In this document: piece after piece, positions 40,001 through 51,200 of the stretch | Layout: every line of letters begins with the position of its first letter | How positions within the stretch are numbered: position 1 is the first letter of the stretch | Assembly: GCA_038502055.1 (NCBI GenBank) | Contig: JAXRKN010000037.1 | Location: 4,731,501 to 4,795,500, forward strand | DNA: 64,000 nt | Source: Tanytarsus gracilentus | Lineage: Eukaryota > Arthropoda > Insecta > Diptera > Chironomidae | Direction of reading: 5' to 3' | Program-made: the position numbers and the translations under genes | Notes under the pieces: generated by a model | Databases searched by the model: none | Told to the model about the DNA's origin: nothing | Seen by the model: the letters and a program-made list of their open reading frames with translations, nothing else

Positions 40001-41715
40001 ATCACTAAAATCGATTTTAATCAACTCACGTAGGTTTCTCTGTTTGGTGTGCCAATAATATAGAACGCTCTTTGTTCCTTTTAAAGCACAAAGAAATATT
40101 TTTGAGGGGGGACGACTTGGATATAAATTTTTTGGTATATAAAAATTAAAATTTATATTTTTATAATATTTTTATTTACCTCATTTATATTTTTATATTT
40201 TTTATGTTTTTATATTTTTATATACTTTTCGATCGGAATTTACTCCTGATTATGACTTTGCAACTAAAATTTAAAGCTGGAAGAGAGATCCAGTAGAACT
40301 AAGATCCAGCGATGGATTTGATAGCCATTCGAACAGAGATTTAGTGCTTAAATTGAGATCCATTGGAACTAAGATCCAGCTCTGGAAGTGAGATCCAGTA
40401 GTTTTAAGAATTAGTGCTGGAAGTCTGAAAGTGAGATCCAGTAGAACTAAGATCCAGCGATGGATTTGAAAACCATTCGAACTAGATTCAGTGCTTAAAT
40501 TGAGATCTATTGGAGCTAAGATCCAGCTCTGAAACTGAGATCCAGTAGTTTTAAGATTTAGTGCTGGAAGTCTGGAAGTGAGATCCAGTATAACTAAGAC
40601 CCAGCGATGGATTTGATAGCCATTCGAACTAGATTCAGTGCTTAAATTGAGATCCATTGGAGCTAAGATCCAGCTCTGGAAGTGAGATCCAGTAGTTTTA
40701 AGATTTAGTGCTGGAAGTCTGGAAGTGAGATCCAGTAGAACTAAGACCCAGCGATGGATTTGATAGCCATTCGAACTAGATTCAGTGCTTAAATTGAGAT
40801 CCATTGGAGCTAAGATCCAGCTCTGAAAGTGAGATCCAGTAGTTTTAAGATTTAGTGCTGGAAGTCTGGAAGTGAGATCCAGTAGAACTAAGATCCAGCG
40901 ATGGATTTGATAGCCATCCGAACAGAGATTTAGTGCTTAAATTGAGATCCAAATGCTCGAAATGCAATTTAAAATTTTTTTTTGTCGTTAAGAAACAAAC
41001 AAAAAGTATATAAAGTATATAAAATATCAATTTATATTTTTAAATAAATTTATATTTTTATATTTCTCATTTATATTTTTATATTTTTGAGGTATATAAA
41101 GTATATAAAATTTATATACTAGTCGCTCGCCCCCTGCAATTTTGCCTCCATATCTATTTACATACATATATATTTGTGATGGATTGTCAAATATTTACTT
41201 TTTTGTTAGAAAACCAAACGAACGCCATATAAAAGAACCGTTTTGTGATGGGTCGGCAATAAGCGATAGAGCTCTATGTCAGCACAAGCTTGACTAAATA
41301 TTTTATATTTCAAAAAGAATTTCTCGAAAAGCACATTCAGCTCTTATATATTTCTTTTAAATGACCGCTAACCAATAAAATAGGTTATGAGCTCGCGAGC
41401 AATTGAAAATGTTTCTTAAAATTTTTGATGAATCCAAAAATAAAAAAATTTCCGCTTCTTTAAATTAGAAGCTGAGAGGCGAAAAAAAATTCTTTTCTGA
41501 CATTTTCAAAAGAGCTGTTTTGACATTTTGACAAGTTATTTGTGTGTGTGGATTATTATCGAGTGCCGGCAGTAGCTGTTTGCGGCTTTATTTAATTCCA
41601 CTCAAACGACAGCGAGAGAAATGTGTTAGAGATGAAGATATATTGAAGAAATTGATATACTTACGATTAAATTAATGAAAATTTGTATAAGTTTGTTGTT
41701 GTTTAGAAGCGCCAT
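18843..41715 (-). CDS. Cuticlin-like zona pellucida (ZP) domain transmembrane protein
   Basis: Complete eight-exon gene encoding 418 aa. Exons in order of translation: 41715-41665, 35070-35025, 31339-31174, 31112-31046, 20126-19918, 19815-19452, 19372-19220, 19043-18843; all phases agree and the total is divisible by three. A signal peptide spans residues 1 to about 26 (ends THSA-QLPP). ZP-N uses Cys48, 83, 103 and 141; the hallmark segment IEFFNTIVLQPHLKLLTD lies at 115-132. ZP-C starts near Cys191. A furin consensus RTKR is at 310-313, one membrane helix at about 365-388, and a short tail rich in Ser and Tyr. This matches insect ZP proteins (cuticlin, dusky/miniature, trynity and related families) that polymerise in apical extracellular matrix and shape cuticle. 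I cannot say which fly paralogue it corresponds to. The three long introns hold transposon-like repeats. Confidence 0.93.
19220..19372 (-). CDS. ZP gene exon 7: last ZP cysteine and furin site
   Basis: Residues 302-352. It begins TPICNGTKRTKR: the final ZP-C cysteine followed by the RTKR proprotein-convertase site used to release ZP ectodomains. An acidic linker (DSDDDG) follows. In phase 0 on both sides; the acceptor is preceded by a CT-repeat tract (19391-19404). Confidence 0.92.
19452..19815 (-). CDS. ZP gene exon 6: ZP-C subdomain
   Basis: Residues 180-301. Contains PACHMKIF, the conserved GLHVTDCLVRDG and GWGEQRLIDNQGCP segments, FPAHKFPYTTSVYYQC and CLMDEDNCHK. Acceptor CGTCAG, donor GTAATT. 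Confidence 0.93.
19918..20126 (-). CDS. ZP gene exon 5: end of ZP-N and linker
   Basis: Residues 111-179. Starts DDGSIEFFNTIV after a TTTTTATAG acceptor. Contains RGYHIRC and a charged linker rich in Glu, Lys and Arg between ZP-N and ZP-C. Donor GTAAGT. Confidence 0.93.
23658..24430. mobile_element. Candidate non-autonomous transposable element with short inverted ends
   Basis: The left end reads ATAGCTCCGC followed by ATAGATTAG; the right end (24411-24430) read on the minus strand is ATAGCTCCGC followed by TATATATTAA, so about 18 of 20 positions match with one gap. Inside are three 120-bp tandem units, then a stretch with the phrase CCAGCCGTTCTTGAGATACG (24181-24200), similar in style to conserved tracts in many arthropod repeats, and a GAAAGTAA simple repeat. 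It is less AT-rich than the intron around it. No transposase is visible and no target-site duplication was established. Confidence 0.5.
23700..24071. repeat. Three-copy tandem repeat, about 120-bp unit
   Basis: Units start at ATTAGTGGCAC at 23700, 23820 and 23941, so the period is 120 and 121 bp. They share TGGACATTCCTCAAAAATCG and TCAATCGATTCC; the third copy is more diverged in its 3' half. The array lies within the candidate element at 23658-24430. Confidence 0.9.
31046..31112 (-). CDS. ZP gene exon 4
   Basis: Residues 89-110, with KLPLRSCNTMPQET, a well conserved ZP-N strand of insect cuticlin-like proteins. Acceptor CATTACAG, donor GTAAGT. Phases fit the exons on each side. Confidence 0.92.
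31174..31339 (-). CDS. ZP gene exon 3: start of ZP-N
   Basis: Residues 33-88, with VQIQCMSGSMIVTI (first ZP cysteine) and the NSTC sequon. The open frame continues upstream to an ATG at 31424 that would give a false signal peptide. The pyrimidine-rich tract ending in TTGCAG at 31340-31345 and the fit to exon 2 favour splicing at 31339. Confidence 0.88.
31340..35024 (-). other. 3.7-kb intron of the ZP gene
   Basis: AT-rich, with a short TA run near 34201. No repeat element, RNA gene or nested coding region recognised. Confidence 0.7.
35025..35070 (-). CDS. ZP gene exon 2: 46-bp microexon of the signal peptide
   Basis: Bounded by TTTTTTTGCAG and GTAAGT. Encodes TIITLTHSAQLPPVK (residues 18-32): the second half of the hydrophobic signal core and the probable cleavage site after THSA. 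It joins exon 1 in phase 0 and exon 3 in phase 1. Confidence 0.82.
36993..37029. other. GC-capped hairpin
   Basis: ACTTTACTTC (36993-37002) pairs with GAGGTAAAGT (37020-37029) with one wobble. Inside, CGAGG and CCCCG pair with one mismatch around a TTCG loop, with a small bulge between the two stems. It contains GGTTCG as in a tRNA B box, but no tRNA fold is present. Function unknown. Confidence 0.4.
37807..38769. mobile_element. Foldback-type element with long inverted arms of TTCTATAGAA repeats
   Basis: The outer ends GCTCGTCTATCCGCCAG (37814-37830) and its exact reverse complement (38746-38762) are followed inward by arms of roughly 240-300 bp made of overlapping TTCTATAGAA/TTTCTATGGAA units, themselves near-palindromic. 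The outermost bases also share a G-x-G start. GATTTATTG occurs directly outside both ends (37798-37806 and 38770-38778), giving a 9-bp target-site duplication. The centre (about 38110-38515) is unique except for a 38-bp direct repeat. No transposase is visible. Long modular TIRs and 9-bp duplications are typical of Foldback and Mutator-like elements. Confidence 0.82.
38361..38451. repeat. 38-bp direct repeat in the foldback element core
   Basis: The segment starting ATTTATCCCTTTTACAAAAA is present identically at 38361-38398 and 38414-38451, offset 53 bp, in the centre of the foldback element. Confidence 0.9.
40104..41136. mobile_element. Candidate TIR element (hAT-like ends) carrying a satellite array
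   Basis: The left end AGGGGGGACGACTTGG and the right end read on the minus strand, CAGGGGGCGAGCGACTAG, align with two gaps. Both are followed by TATAAATTT and then by TATA/TTTATATTTTTAT-rich flanks (40120-40230 and 41010-41120). The CAGGGG start recalls hAT elements, but no clear 8-bp target duplication is present (ATATTTTT left against CAATTTTG right). Its interior is the 147-bp satellite. No transposase is visible. Confidence 0.55.
40285..40952. repeat. 147-bp satellite, about 4.5 copies
   Basis: Units beginning GAGATCCAGT start at 40285, 40434, 40580, 40727 and 40874 (spacing 149, 146, 147, 147). Each unit contains shorter related blocks built on GATCCAGT/GATCCATTGG and AAGATCCAGC, so it is a higher-order repeat of 24-29-bp subunits. 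The period is a multiple of three, so the minus strand shows a 177-codon open frame with a 49-residue repeat (40271-40804). I treat that as an artefact, not a gene. Confidence 0.9.
41665..41715 (-). CDS. ZP gene exon 1 (coding): start codon and signal peptide
   Basis: ATG at 41713-41715 opens MALLNNNKLIQIFINLI, the first half of the signal peptide, ending at donor GTAAGT. A splice acceptor (CTCTTTACAG) lies only 4 nt before the ATG, at 41720, so at least one non-coding 5' exon lies further upstream and was not located. Confidence 0.85.
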
Positions 41716-41719
41716 GTTA

Positions 41720-44700
41720 CTGTAAAGAGATAATAAGACAGTCATTAATTTAAGTGAATTAAGAAAATAACCTAAAATTATGCATGACAACTTGCTGATT
41801 TTCAAAGCTATATCTTGCAAAAAATAATTGCGGAAGCGTGCAAATAATAATTTGACAATTCTTAATGAGCGAGAAATTTTTACTCGAGAGAGAGAGGCTG
41901 AAACATATGCGGAGATGATGATTTTATGTAGCACACTTCGTATAGGCTGAATCACTTTAATAGCAATAAACAAAATAATCTGATGAATTACAGTTATTTC
42001 TGTCGATTGCGATCGCAGACATGGGCTCGTTTATTGGTTTGAACGGCGTTGACTCCGAAAAACCTTATAACCTTTGCCATCTTTTCGCGAACCGAAGAAA
42101 AGAGAAAAAGCGTCGAAAGAACTATAAAAGAGCGCACGTTTTAGTTCTTCGACCGCCTAAAGGCATTCTCAGAAGAGCGCACAGCTCGCTAATTGAACTT
42201 GTTTTTAATTTCAATTGTGAACAACCTTTTGCATAGATAGGGAATTATTTGTAATTTTAAGCTAAAATTCTTTTTATATTTTAATATTTAAATTTTTTCC
42301 TTTCCTGGATTTCCTTCAACTAAATTTATAAATTCCAAGACCATAGCTCGCAAGTCAATTTCAACTTCTTTCAAACCTTTTCGTGTGCTAATTCCACATA
42401 AAAATCAGCGGATATATATGCGGCGCGAAAAGAATTCTTATTTCGTTATAAATTAATGCTTTAACGGTTTTCCATTAATCTTGCGATTTTTACATCTGCA
42501 AGCGATGAAAAGCAATCAAGATGAAGGAAATGAATTTAGATTGACTGCCTAATTTTGTTGCGATGATCTATAGCATAGTAAAGTGTGTTCAGGGATGACT
42601 TTGGAGATTTGAATAAGTAGGTTGGATGTGTTTTACGCGATGATACATGCTTCGACCTCACGAGCATGCAATAGAGAGTGAGCGAGTCGAGGGAATCGTA
42701 ACCTATTTAACATGAAAAAGCTGCTAGCATCTTCCCAAACCTCAATTAAATTGAACATCGTGCTCGCACACAAGAAAACAATGATAGAAAATTGGCATTT
42801 CCATGAGAATTTTCTTCCTCACATCTTCTTTCTTTCTCTCCATGCAGTATGTACACATTTCGGTGCGCATGATGTTGCCACAAAGAACCGTTAAATTTAC
42901 TATGCTAGAGGTTCTCATTCATAAAATATAAGGAAAAAAATTCTGCCATTAAAAAAAGATCTCTTCGACATATAATCACGATGAATTGTCTCGCGAGCTC
43001 TTGCGACATGAAAGTTCATTCGAGTTTTTTTAATATTAAATTAAATTTTATTTTTCTGCCGTCTAATTTGATTATAGCACATTGTTGGAGTCTATAATAA
43101 ATTATTAAGTCGTGCGTGTCCGTGTTCCATGGTACATGGCGCATGGATAACAATACCTCAACTGTACTAAGCGTAAAAATTGTAAATTTCATTTGCGAAT
43201 ATCTCATTAATAGGCAGTTGAGATCTGCATAGACTCACAGCGGTATGTGGAAGGAAATTAAAAACTATTCTAAAAATGGTGCGATGACTAAGCCAACCTT
43301 AACACATCACACGATTCGCCATGACAAAAAAATATATGCTATGAGATTAAGGAGCGTGGAGATCATCAGATGACGATAAGCAAAAAAGCTGTGAATTTAT
43401 TAAATGGAGATAGAAGTTCAGTGTCAAAATCTTTAATTATAAATCAACTCAAATGATTTTTGCGATAAATTACAATGAGAGCAATTTTCGCACTAGGTGA
43501 CGTAAGAAATTATTCGGAGTGAAAATTTGATGAGTTCGAGTGGAACAGAAAATTATAGGGGGTCTTAAGTGGCATTTACTTGCTTGCTAGCATCTCAGGA
43601 ATAATTTTTATTTAGATACTCAGACAGTTTCATTTGTAAGTTACAAAGCATATTTTTGAGTCGCGACGCGGCAATTGCAATACTACAAAAAATATCAGTG
43701 TGCGAGATGGAATAGAAAAAAATGATTTTGTTAAAGTTTAAAGCTCTTATTTATTCGATTAATAATGAGCATTGTTGAGGTTGAAAGCTCGGTCGCATGA
43801 ACACGAAAGAATCGTGAAGTAAATTTTTTACTTTTAATGAAAAAAGCGAACCATATGTTCACAAATAAAAATACACATTTTACAGCTTACGTAAGCTCAA
43901 GGACTAGTTCGCTCTCACTCACTCGAGTCAATCGCGTGTAAGTAGCAATATAAGAGTGTGATCGACATATTTGCGGTTTGTTAGTGTGTCTCAGAGTTAA
44001 TTTCATTTCAAATGATGCAAAATATACAAATTGCTTGCTGAACACGACAGCGTGTCCAATTTTTTTTGGCCAATTTCTTTGGGTCAGTTGGAACTACTTT
44101 CTTGTATCAATGATCCTTTTATGGCAACATCAATTTGATGGCATAATCATGATTGTTAGACACAAATTGATTTGACTGATGATGGGAAGCGATTTAAAGT
44201 GAGTGAAAAAATTGCGCAACGATGCGAAAGAGAAGCGAAAACTAAATTGTGCACGCTTAAAGTACCAACTAATTTCTATTTATTAATTTTCGTTATTATA
44301 AAGAGCAAACTTTCAAATCACTTGTTTGATGTACAAACAAAAAAGCCACAAATAATTGCGATGATGAAAAAAATTATGAAAAATGATACCTCACATAGTG
44401 ATAATCTAATTTCGATTTGTTCAATGCAATGGAAAACGTATAGCTTTCAAATTATTGCCTTCTCAATGCTCCTCGCGTCATTAATTAATGTTTTCGCTAT
44501 TTTTTAATAATATGAGGTAATGCGAGTATTTATAGCAATCACATTGAAAAGTGTCGGAGGGAATTTTTCATTATTAATTCAAAATTACACCCTCGATGTA
44601 CGACGAAGGAAGTCATTCTTCCGGCTGTTGTCATGCGTCAAGATTCTCAGACATTAAAATTCACCTTATTTGCTTTCGAGAATGCATCGTGAATTGAATT

Positions 44701-47700
44701 TTTATTGCATCATTAATCCAACACACACGCGCGCCCATAAAACCTGGTCCATTTTGAAGAATTTGCGCAAAAAATCATTTGACATTAAAATTCCAGCTCG
44801 GCAAATGTCAAGACTCGACACTTTAAGAAAAAAATGGAGAGTGGACCAGATTACGAAAAAAAACAACAATGATGAATGTGATCACATGCTTTTGCATAGA
44901 GGGAGCAAGATTAAATCATACAGGTAATAGACCGCCGTTAAATCATCAATCATGCGACTTTTAGAGCACTCTTTTCTTGCACTCACTCTCAGCTTGGGAG
45001 AATACAAATAACAAAAGATGGTAATAAAATTATTTCATCATGATTTTTAAGTGAAATATTCATGAGAAATGACAATTTAAATTTTAAAAATTGTCAAGGT
45101 TCCAACATAAAGTGTCATCGGTCATTAACTTTTTTTTGAATGAAAAATTTTTTTTTTTCAAAAAATAAATAATTTAAAAAGTTTAAAAGTCTTTCGTGAC
45201 TGTCACACAAAAAACTTTTATAAGAGAACCAACATTTTGTGGAGTCTTATTAAAAAATTCCTTTTCTAAATTTCAAAATTTAAACTTTTACAATTTCAAC
45301 AGTTATAGTAAAATCAGCAAAGTCACATGTAGTGAAAAGAGTTCACGCAATTGCACAATAAAAGTCGATTAGTGATTTTTCATTGTTCACATCTTCATAT
45401 CGCCAAAAATGGCCTAGAAAGAGAATGTTGTCGATTATGAAATAATATAAAAGCAATAAAAATTGGCACCGTTCAAAATGGACAGGGCGAGCATGAGCGC
45501 AACAATGAAATGTGTGAAATTTCTCAGTTAATCTAATAATAAAACGGCAAAAAAAGATTACACACTCATAAAAGATCTTTGCGCACGGTAATTGATGAAA
45601 TATTAGGCGGATGTTGTTGATGATTTTGAGACAGTTGCTTATAATCCACCTGTTTGCCATAAAAAGTCCCGTAAAAAATTGTTATTTAATTTCTTTCGCC
45701 CTAATTTGATGTTTGCATGGTTGTTGCGACAGTAAATGAATGGCTGAACTAATTCGTTGTATCATCATTTTGTTGTTGTGAGAAGTTTTTGATACTCAAA
45801 TAATGTGTCGAGAATGAAGTAGTGACAGTTAGGTAGGTCCTCATGACCTTAATATTCTCTCCAGTGTGTACTTGAGAACAAGAAGAAGATTCACAAGTCA
45901 TTACTCTTGAGATGAGATTTTGAATCAAAACACCATCACTTGAGAGTTTTTGAGATTTTTTCATTCTCGGTGTAAAAATTTAATGTTCGCTGTCTTTTGA
46001 TGAACACACAATTGAGTGACGGTTGATTGTAAAATTTATTTACCAATAAGAAATTATTTAAATAAAAAAGCCTACTTCATAAAAAGAGGGCGATACTTTT
46101 TTTAATTACCTCTTAAAAGTGCGCACACTTAAACTCATTTTCATCCCATCAGAAAAAAAAACATTCTTTTGTAATCATAAGCCAACTGACAGTAAACATC
46201 ACCGCGTAATGACAGTGCAATTAAAAAATCTTTTACCTCGTCTATGCTTCATGCTTAATTTCATATTTTTTTATGATTCGAAAGAAGAAGAATTTTTCTT
46301 GCTCTCGCGCGCCATAAAATGCAGCAAAGTAACAACTTCAGTCAAATGTACACACAGACAATGGCTCTCGCTCAAATTGAATACTATTATTAAGATCATT
46401 CTTCTTCGCTTAAAGAGTTATTTTCGAAGGTCTGATGCGCATGTAAATTATGCTGTGGCACATCTCACACAAACACCGTGCCCGAGTAGAATGAATTGTA
46501 ATTTATAACGTTTTCGAGATTAATTTTTTTAAACTTTTAACAACGCGAGTGAAATAAAAAAAATTATGAAATCCACACTCGATGCGGTGCTCGCAAAGAA
46601 TAGCCAAGAGTGGTATTTAGTAGAAAGCAACAAGTTCTAACTGTTAAACCCTCTCGATCTATCTCGCATATATGTTATTGGACAGAATGTGTGTACACAT
46701 TAAACGTGCAAATGTGATTTTTATCATTTTCATCATCAGTTGTGCCACCAACATGCCGAAGAAGACGAAGTCCCAAGAGAATTTTTAATATTGGGTTCTC
46801 GTTTCATGCTGCATCATTAATAACTAAATTCTAGCACGTTAGGTCTGTATTCTGGGCGTCACCCATGTAAGATGAAAGCATTTAACGACTCTCTTCTTTT
46901 GTGTGGATTCTTTCACTATTAAATTTTATAGGAGGTGACTCGATATTTATATAAATTTTATCTATTGAATTTTTTTCGCCGAACGGGTCAAAAAAGTAAT
47001 TTTTTAAACCGTATAATTTGCAAAAATTTCGTATGTGGGATTTTTGGTCATTGTTTTTCCGTCCCATCATCAATAATAATAAATAATTCTAGGTTCTATT
47101 CAATTCAGGCAGCCGCAGCAGCGTGGTATAGAACAAATATATGCGTTAAGCATTTTCATTATTAGTTTTTTGTGTGTGCGCTTTTTTCAATGTCAAGTCT
47201 CATGAAAACGCAATCCGTGATTGAATGAAAATTTAATTTTTTTTTCTCTTCTCTACACAGCAGCAGCAACAGCTATAGACGAGAGAGACATTTAATGTTG
47301 ATTTTTTGAAAAATCCCACAACCGATCTCAAGGCTAACGACTGATGAATAAAAAAAAATCTTTTTTCCACTTTTGTCGTCAACATTCACATCGGTGGCTC
47401 TTCCATCAAAGGAAACTGCCTTCATTTCAACTGTTTTTACTTATTTGTGCAAAAAACTATAAAAATGACGAACACAGTGTGGGATGTACACACTCGAAAA
47501 ATGTATTAAGTTACGTAATTGAGAATTCACTGCGAATGCAAAATATGCGCAATCAGTGTGTTTTGCAACCTCTGAATATATGCACTTGAAAATAATTTAA
47601 TTTACTTTGTAATGTGACTTGATCTCAATCAAATCGCCCATTTATGGCATGCGTATGAGTAAAGGAGATGGTCACGAATTTTTTTAACGGCCGTTACAAA

Positions 47701-47903
47701 ACTTATTCACCATAAAAATTCATTACCATGGTTATGACCTAAAATAATCGTAGGAGCCACACTGCAATTGCCAAATTAATGATTTGTGATGATTTTCGAC
47801 GGTTTCCAAAGTAACTAAAAGTTTTGAATTCATTTTTTTTGTTTTCTCAATCAGACTGCTTTCGACTGACATTAAATGTTGCTAGAGCTGCTCTTTCAGA
47901 GTC
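41720..47903. other. Intergenic region between the ZP gene and acylphosphatase
   Basis: Must contain the 5' non-coding exon and promoter of the ZP gene, which I could not place. Open frames such as 46119-46508 (129 codons) and 44172-44507 have no recognisable motif and the base composition of the background. A short CAG/CAA run lies near 47262. No RNA gene or transposon recognised. Confidence 0.6.
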
Positions 47904-48284
47904 ATGTCAAAGCTTGTGTCTTGTGAATTTGAGGTATTTGGAAAAGTGCAGGGCGTCTATTTTCGAAAGTACACCGAAAAGCAGGCAATAATATTGGGAC
48001 TTCGAGGTAAGAGGGCGCCAAAATTTAATTAATAGGTCGCGGTTTACGGAAATAAATTTTATTCGACATGTCAAATTTAATTTATATAAATATTAGGCTA
48101 CTGTATGAATGTAACAAATGGAACGGTTAAAGGAAAACTTGAAGGCGATGAAGGACGCATGAGACAAATGATGGAATGGCTTCGAACTACTGGATCTCCC
48201 AAATCGATTATTGAAAAGGCAATTTTTAGCGAAATTCGACCCATCAGAAGATTTTCCACGCGAACCTTTTTAATAAAGCGCTAA
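47904..48284 (+). CDS. Acyp: Acylphosphatase
   Basis: Small cytosolic enzyme that hydrolyses acyl phosphates such as acetyl or 1,3-bisphosphoglycerate phosphate. Two exons, 47904-48006 and 48097-48284, joined at phase 1 across a 90-bp GT-AG intron, give 96 aa, close to the usual 95-100. The signature VFGKVQGVYFRKYT carries the phosphate-binding loop and catalytic Arg; GLRGYCMNVTNGTVKGKLEG carries the catalytic Asn (CMN) and the second signature. The C terminus FSTRTFLIKR matches the final strand. Too short to appear as a single long open frame. It stands alone, about 6 kb from the nearest gene on either side. Confidence 0.95.
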
Positions 48285-51200
48285 AAATTCCTCACTTTGC
48301 ATCATCAACAACAACAAACAGGGAATGACTCAAGTCAAAATATAACAATAGCATCTTTCGTGGCAATATCACTTTACATACAGCTTTTGTAGATGAATGA
48401 TGAATAGCAATTCACGAAAAAAATAAACAGCCATTAATTAAAAGCCGCTGATGCATTATGCAATTTAAATTTTTTTTAAGGTAGAAAAATTAATTTTCAA
48501 TTTGTAGCTCTAGTGTTGATGATGATTTGGGAAAGAATTGTGCATCATCATGAATGGTCGTGCGATGCACGCTCATATTCTCACATCCACCGTGAGATTT
48601 CTTCTTCTTTCCACTTTACTACCATTCTCTAGATGCACATCATCAATCATCCTTGCATGGTATTTTCTATATGTGTGCTAATAATGAGTTAATCAATGAT
48701 GTTGCTTTGACTCAATTTTCTCGCTTTTAATACCATAAAGAATTTTTCAATTTTTCAGGTGAAAGAACGAAAATTGAAATTTTTTATAACCCGCTCTAAA
48801 GTAACAAAAGAAGATCATTGACTTTTTGGGATGCCTTGGCGTGTTGTGATGATGAAATGATATATAAGCAAATAAAGTTTACAGTGAAACACGAGCGATT
48901 TGGTCAAGATGAAATAAAATATTATAAAACTCAAAGACATATTTTAAGTCTCAACTGTCATTGGTGCCAAGAACATTTTTATCTCTGCACTTAAGTTATT
49001 TTTAATTCTTCTCTGAGACGAAAACGTTCAATCATGAACTTTATCTTAAGAAGAGCTCACTGTAGCGTATTTTGGGATAGCCTAAGATCAAATATTTCTG
49101 CAAATATCTTTCAGCAGTCGATCAACCTAACAGTTTGATGTCTATGATCATGATTGGTGAAAAAAATGTACATACACTAAAAAATTAATATCTGAAACAT
49201 ACAATTTCATTCAACAATGAGTTGAGAGTTGAGAAGTTACATTGTTTGTGAGTCAAAGGCATTTTTGCTGAAAAAAATGTTTCCATACCGTAAATAAGTA
49301 CTTTAAAAGAGAGCTAAGTACTCCATCGGCAGTGGAAGAATAGAGAAAACGGTTCAATTACAAAAAATGTATTTCGCTTCCCTCCCCGAGACACGCGAAA
49401 ACAAATTCGTCGAGTTAAAAAGGCGTTTCGGGGCAAAATTAAATAAAATAAAGCAAAAATTTTTTCTCCCGATGAAAAACTTAAATTGTTGTTGCTATGG
49501 CGAATTGAATTAAAAGTTCCAAACTTTTTTTCTCTCTTTTATTTTCAATTGTCTCCGGCTCATTTTCGGACTTCACATGCTCTTTATGTACTCTCACACA
49601 TTGTATTTGAAAAAAAAAATGAATCAAATTCTTTCCGCTGCGCTATGTGTTTTCTGTTTTCGTCTTCACTGACAAGTCACTCGCCTTCTCTCGCTGTTAA
49701 AAAATTATTTTTTTGATTGTCAAGGTAGTTAAAGTTGAAGTTTTCTCCCACTGTTGCTTTTTCTATATTGTTCATAGAGATTACAAGCTATTGAGAGTCA
49801 TTAAATCTAGCAGGGAATCGACTTGTGTGCCGTTGCACACCATGCGATGATTTTCCTCTTCTTCTATTTTCTTAAACATTACAAGTGTATCTAAATCGAT
49901 GATTTCCTACTGTATTAACTCGCATGAGCAATCCAAAAAAATGATTTCGAGTCCAAAAGCGGAAGACATCACAGCATTTAATTTCATTTCAAACCAATTC
50001 AAGTGTAATTCTCTTCTTCTATTGCTATTTAAAGAGTTTTCAATGTTTTTTTAACGATGAAAATTGGTGTTGGCGGCAACGAGGGAGGAAGATCAAGTTT
50101 AATCGGGGGATTTTTTTTTGAAGGATGAAAAATTTGCTAAAAATATTTTTAGTGAGTTTAAAAAATTAAAAATTTAAATTTTTGTAAAATTTAATTTAAA
50201 TTTTTTTTTTAAAACTTGAAAAACATAAAACAAATTTCCCATATTTTTTTTTTAATCTAAGAAAAAAAAGTTTTGACTACCCTTGATATTTTTTTCAGTT
50301 GCATTATGCTCGCTTCTATTGACTCATGACCAGTTCCTATTGGACTCTTACAATGCGCTCTTTTACACATCATCGCGTTCGTGTTAAAAAGTGAATTACT
50401 TTTATGTGAAACGGATGTAATGATGAATTTTCTTTTATTTCTATTCTATTTCAATTTAATAAATTTTTCTTCCAGCATTCTCAAGGCGTTCAGGTGTGTT
50501 CCATATTTGCCGCTTACATCACACATAACTTTAAACATATTCGAAATGTCTGTATTTGAAATTCTTCTCTTATTTTGGAGAGTCAGCTAACGACTTAGTT
50601 TTTATCTCGCATGAGAAGTGTTTTTTTTCTGAAGCAATTAAGTGTTAATTTTGTCATGCGGAAATTTTTTTCTCGACAACGACGACGTCGCCATTATATT
50701 ACTCTGACAAATTAATAAGTACCAAATCAAGTTTCGTTTAATAAAGCCAATGAATTTACATACATTTGTGCTTATTGCTGCCTAAAAACAATCGCAAGCT
50801 CTCGCACGTTTTTTGCTGACACTCGTCGTAGGTGTCAGATTGAGATTGAAAAAGTTTTCAAATGTCGACTGTTAAGCTCATTCAATATCATTCATCAACT
50901 ATCCTTGAATGCTCATATTTTTTTTTCGACAAAAATTATTCAAAAAATTCTTCATTCAAATGCTCATATATGAATATAATGATAATAATTGCGTAACATC
51001 TGTTTATGATATGTGTATTTAAATTTTTAAAATTATACTTTTGAAGTGTCTCTCGCAAAACATATTATCATACATGCGCGAATATAATAGAAGGTAAATT
51101 AAAATTTTAAAGAGAAAAATTTGCATTTTAAATTTATAAGCAACATTTTGTGCATCATTATGTATTTTTTAACCCACTGCAGTAGTGCATCAGCTATATA

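Larger units (their letters stand above)
35071..41664 (-). other. 6.6-kb intron of the ZP gene
   Basis: Carries the foldback element at 37807-38769, the TIR element with a satellite at 40104-41136, and a hairpin at 36993-37029, all listed separately. The rest is AT-rich with no recognisable gene. Confidence 0.7.

Noticed and set aside
40271..40804. 177-codon minus-strand open frame with a repeating 49-residue unit
   Set aside because: It exists because the satellite period (147 bp) is a multiple of three. There is no signal, domain or splice context, and the repeat continues outside the frame.
46119..46508. 129-codon plus-strand open frame
   Set aside because: No recognisable domain, no splice or promoter context, and background base composition.
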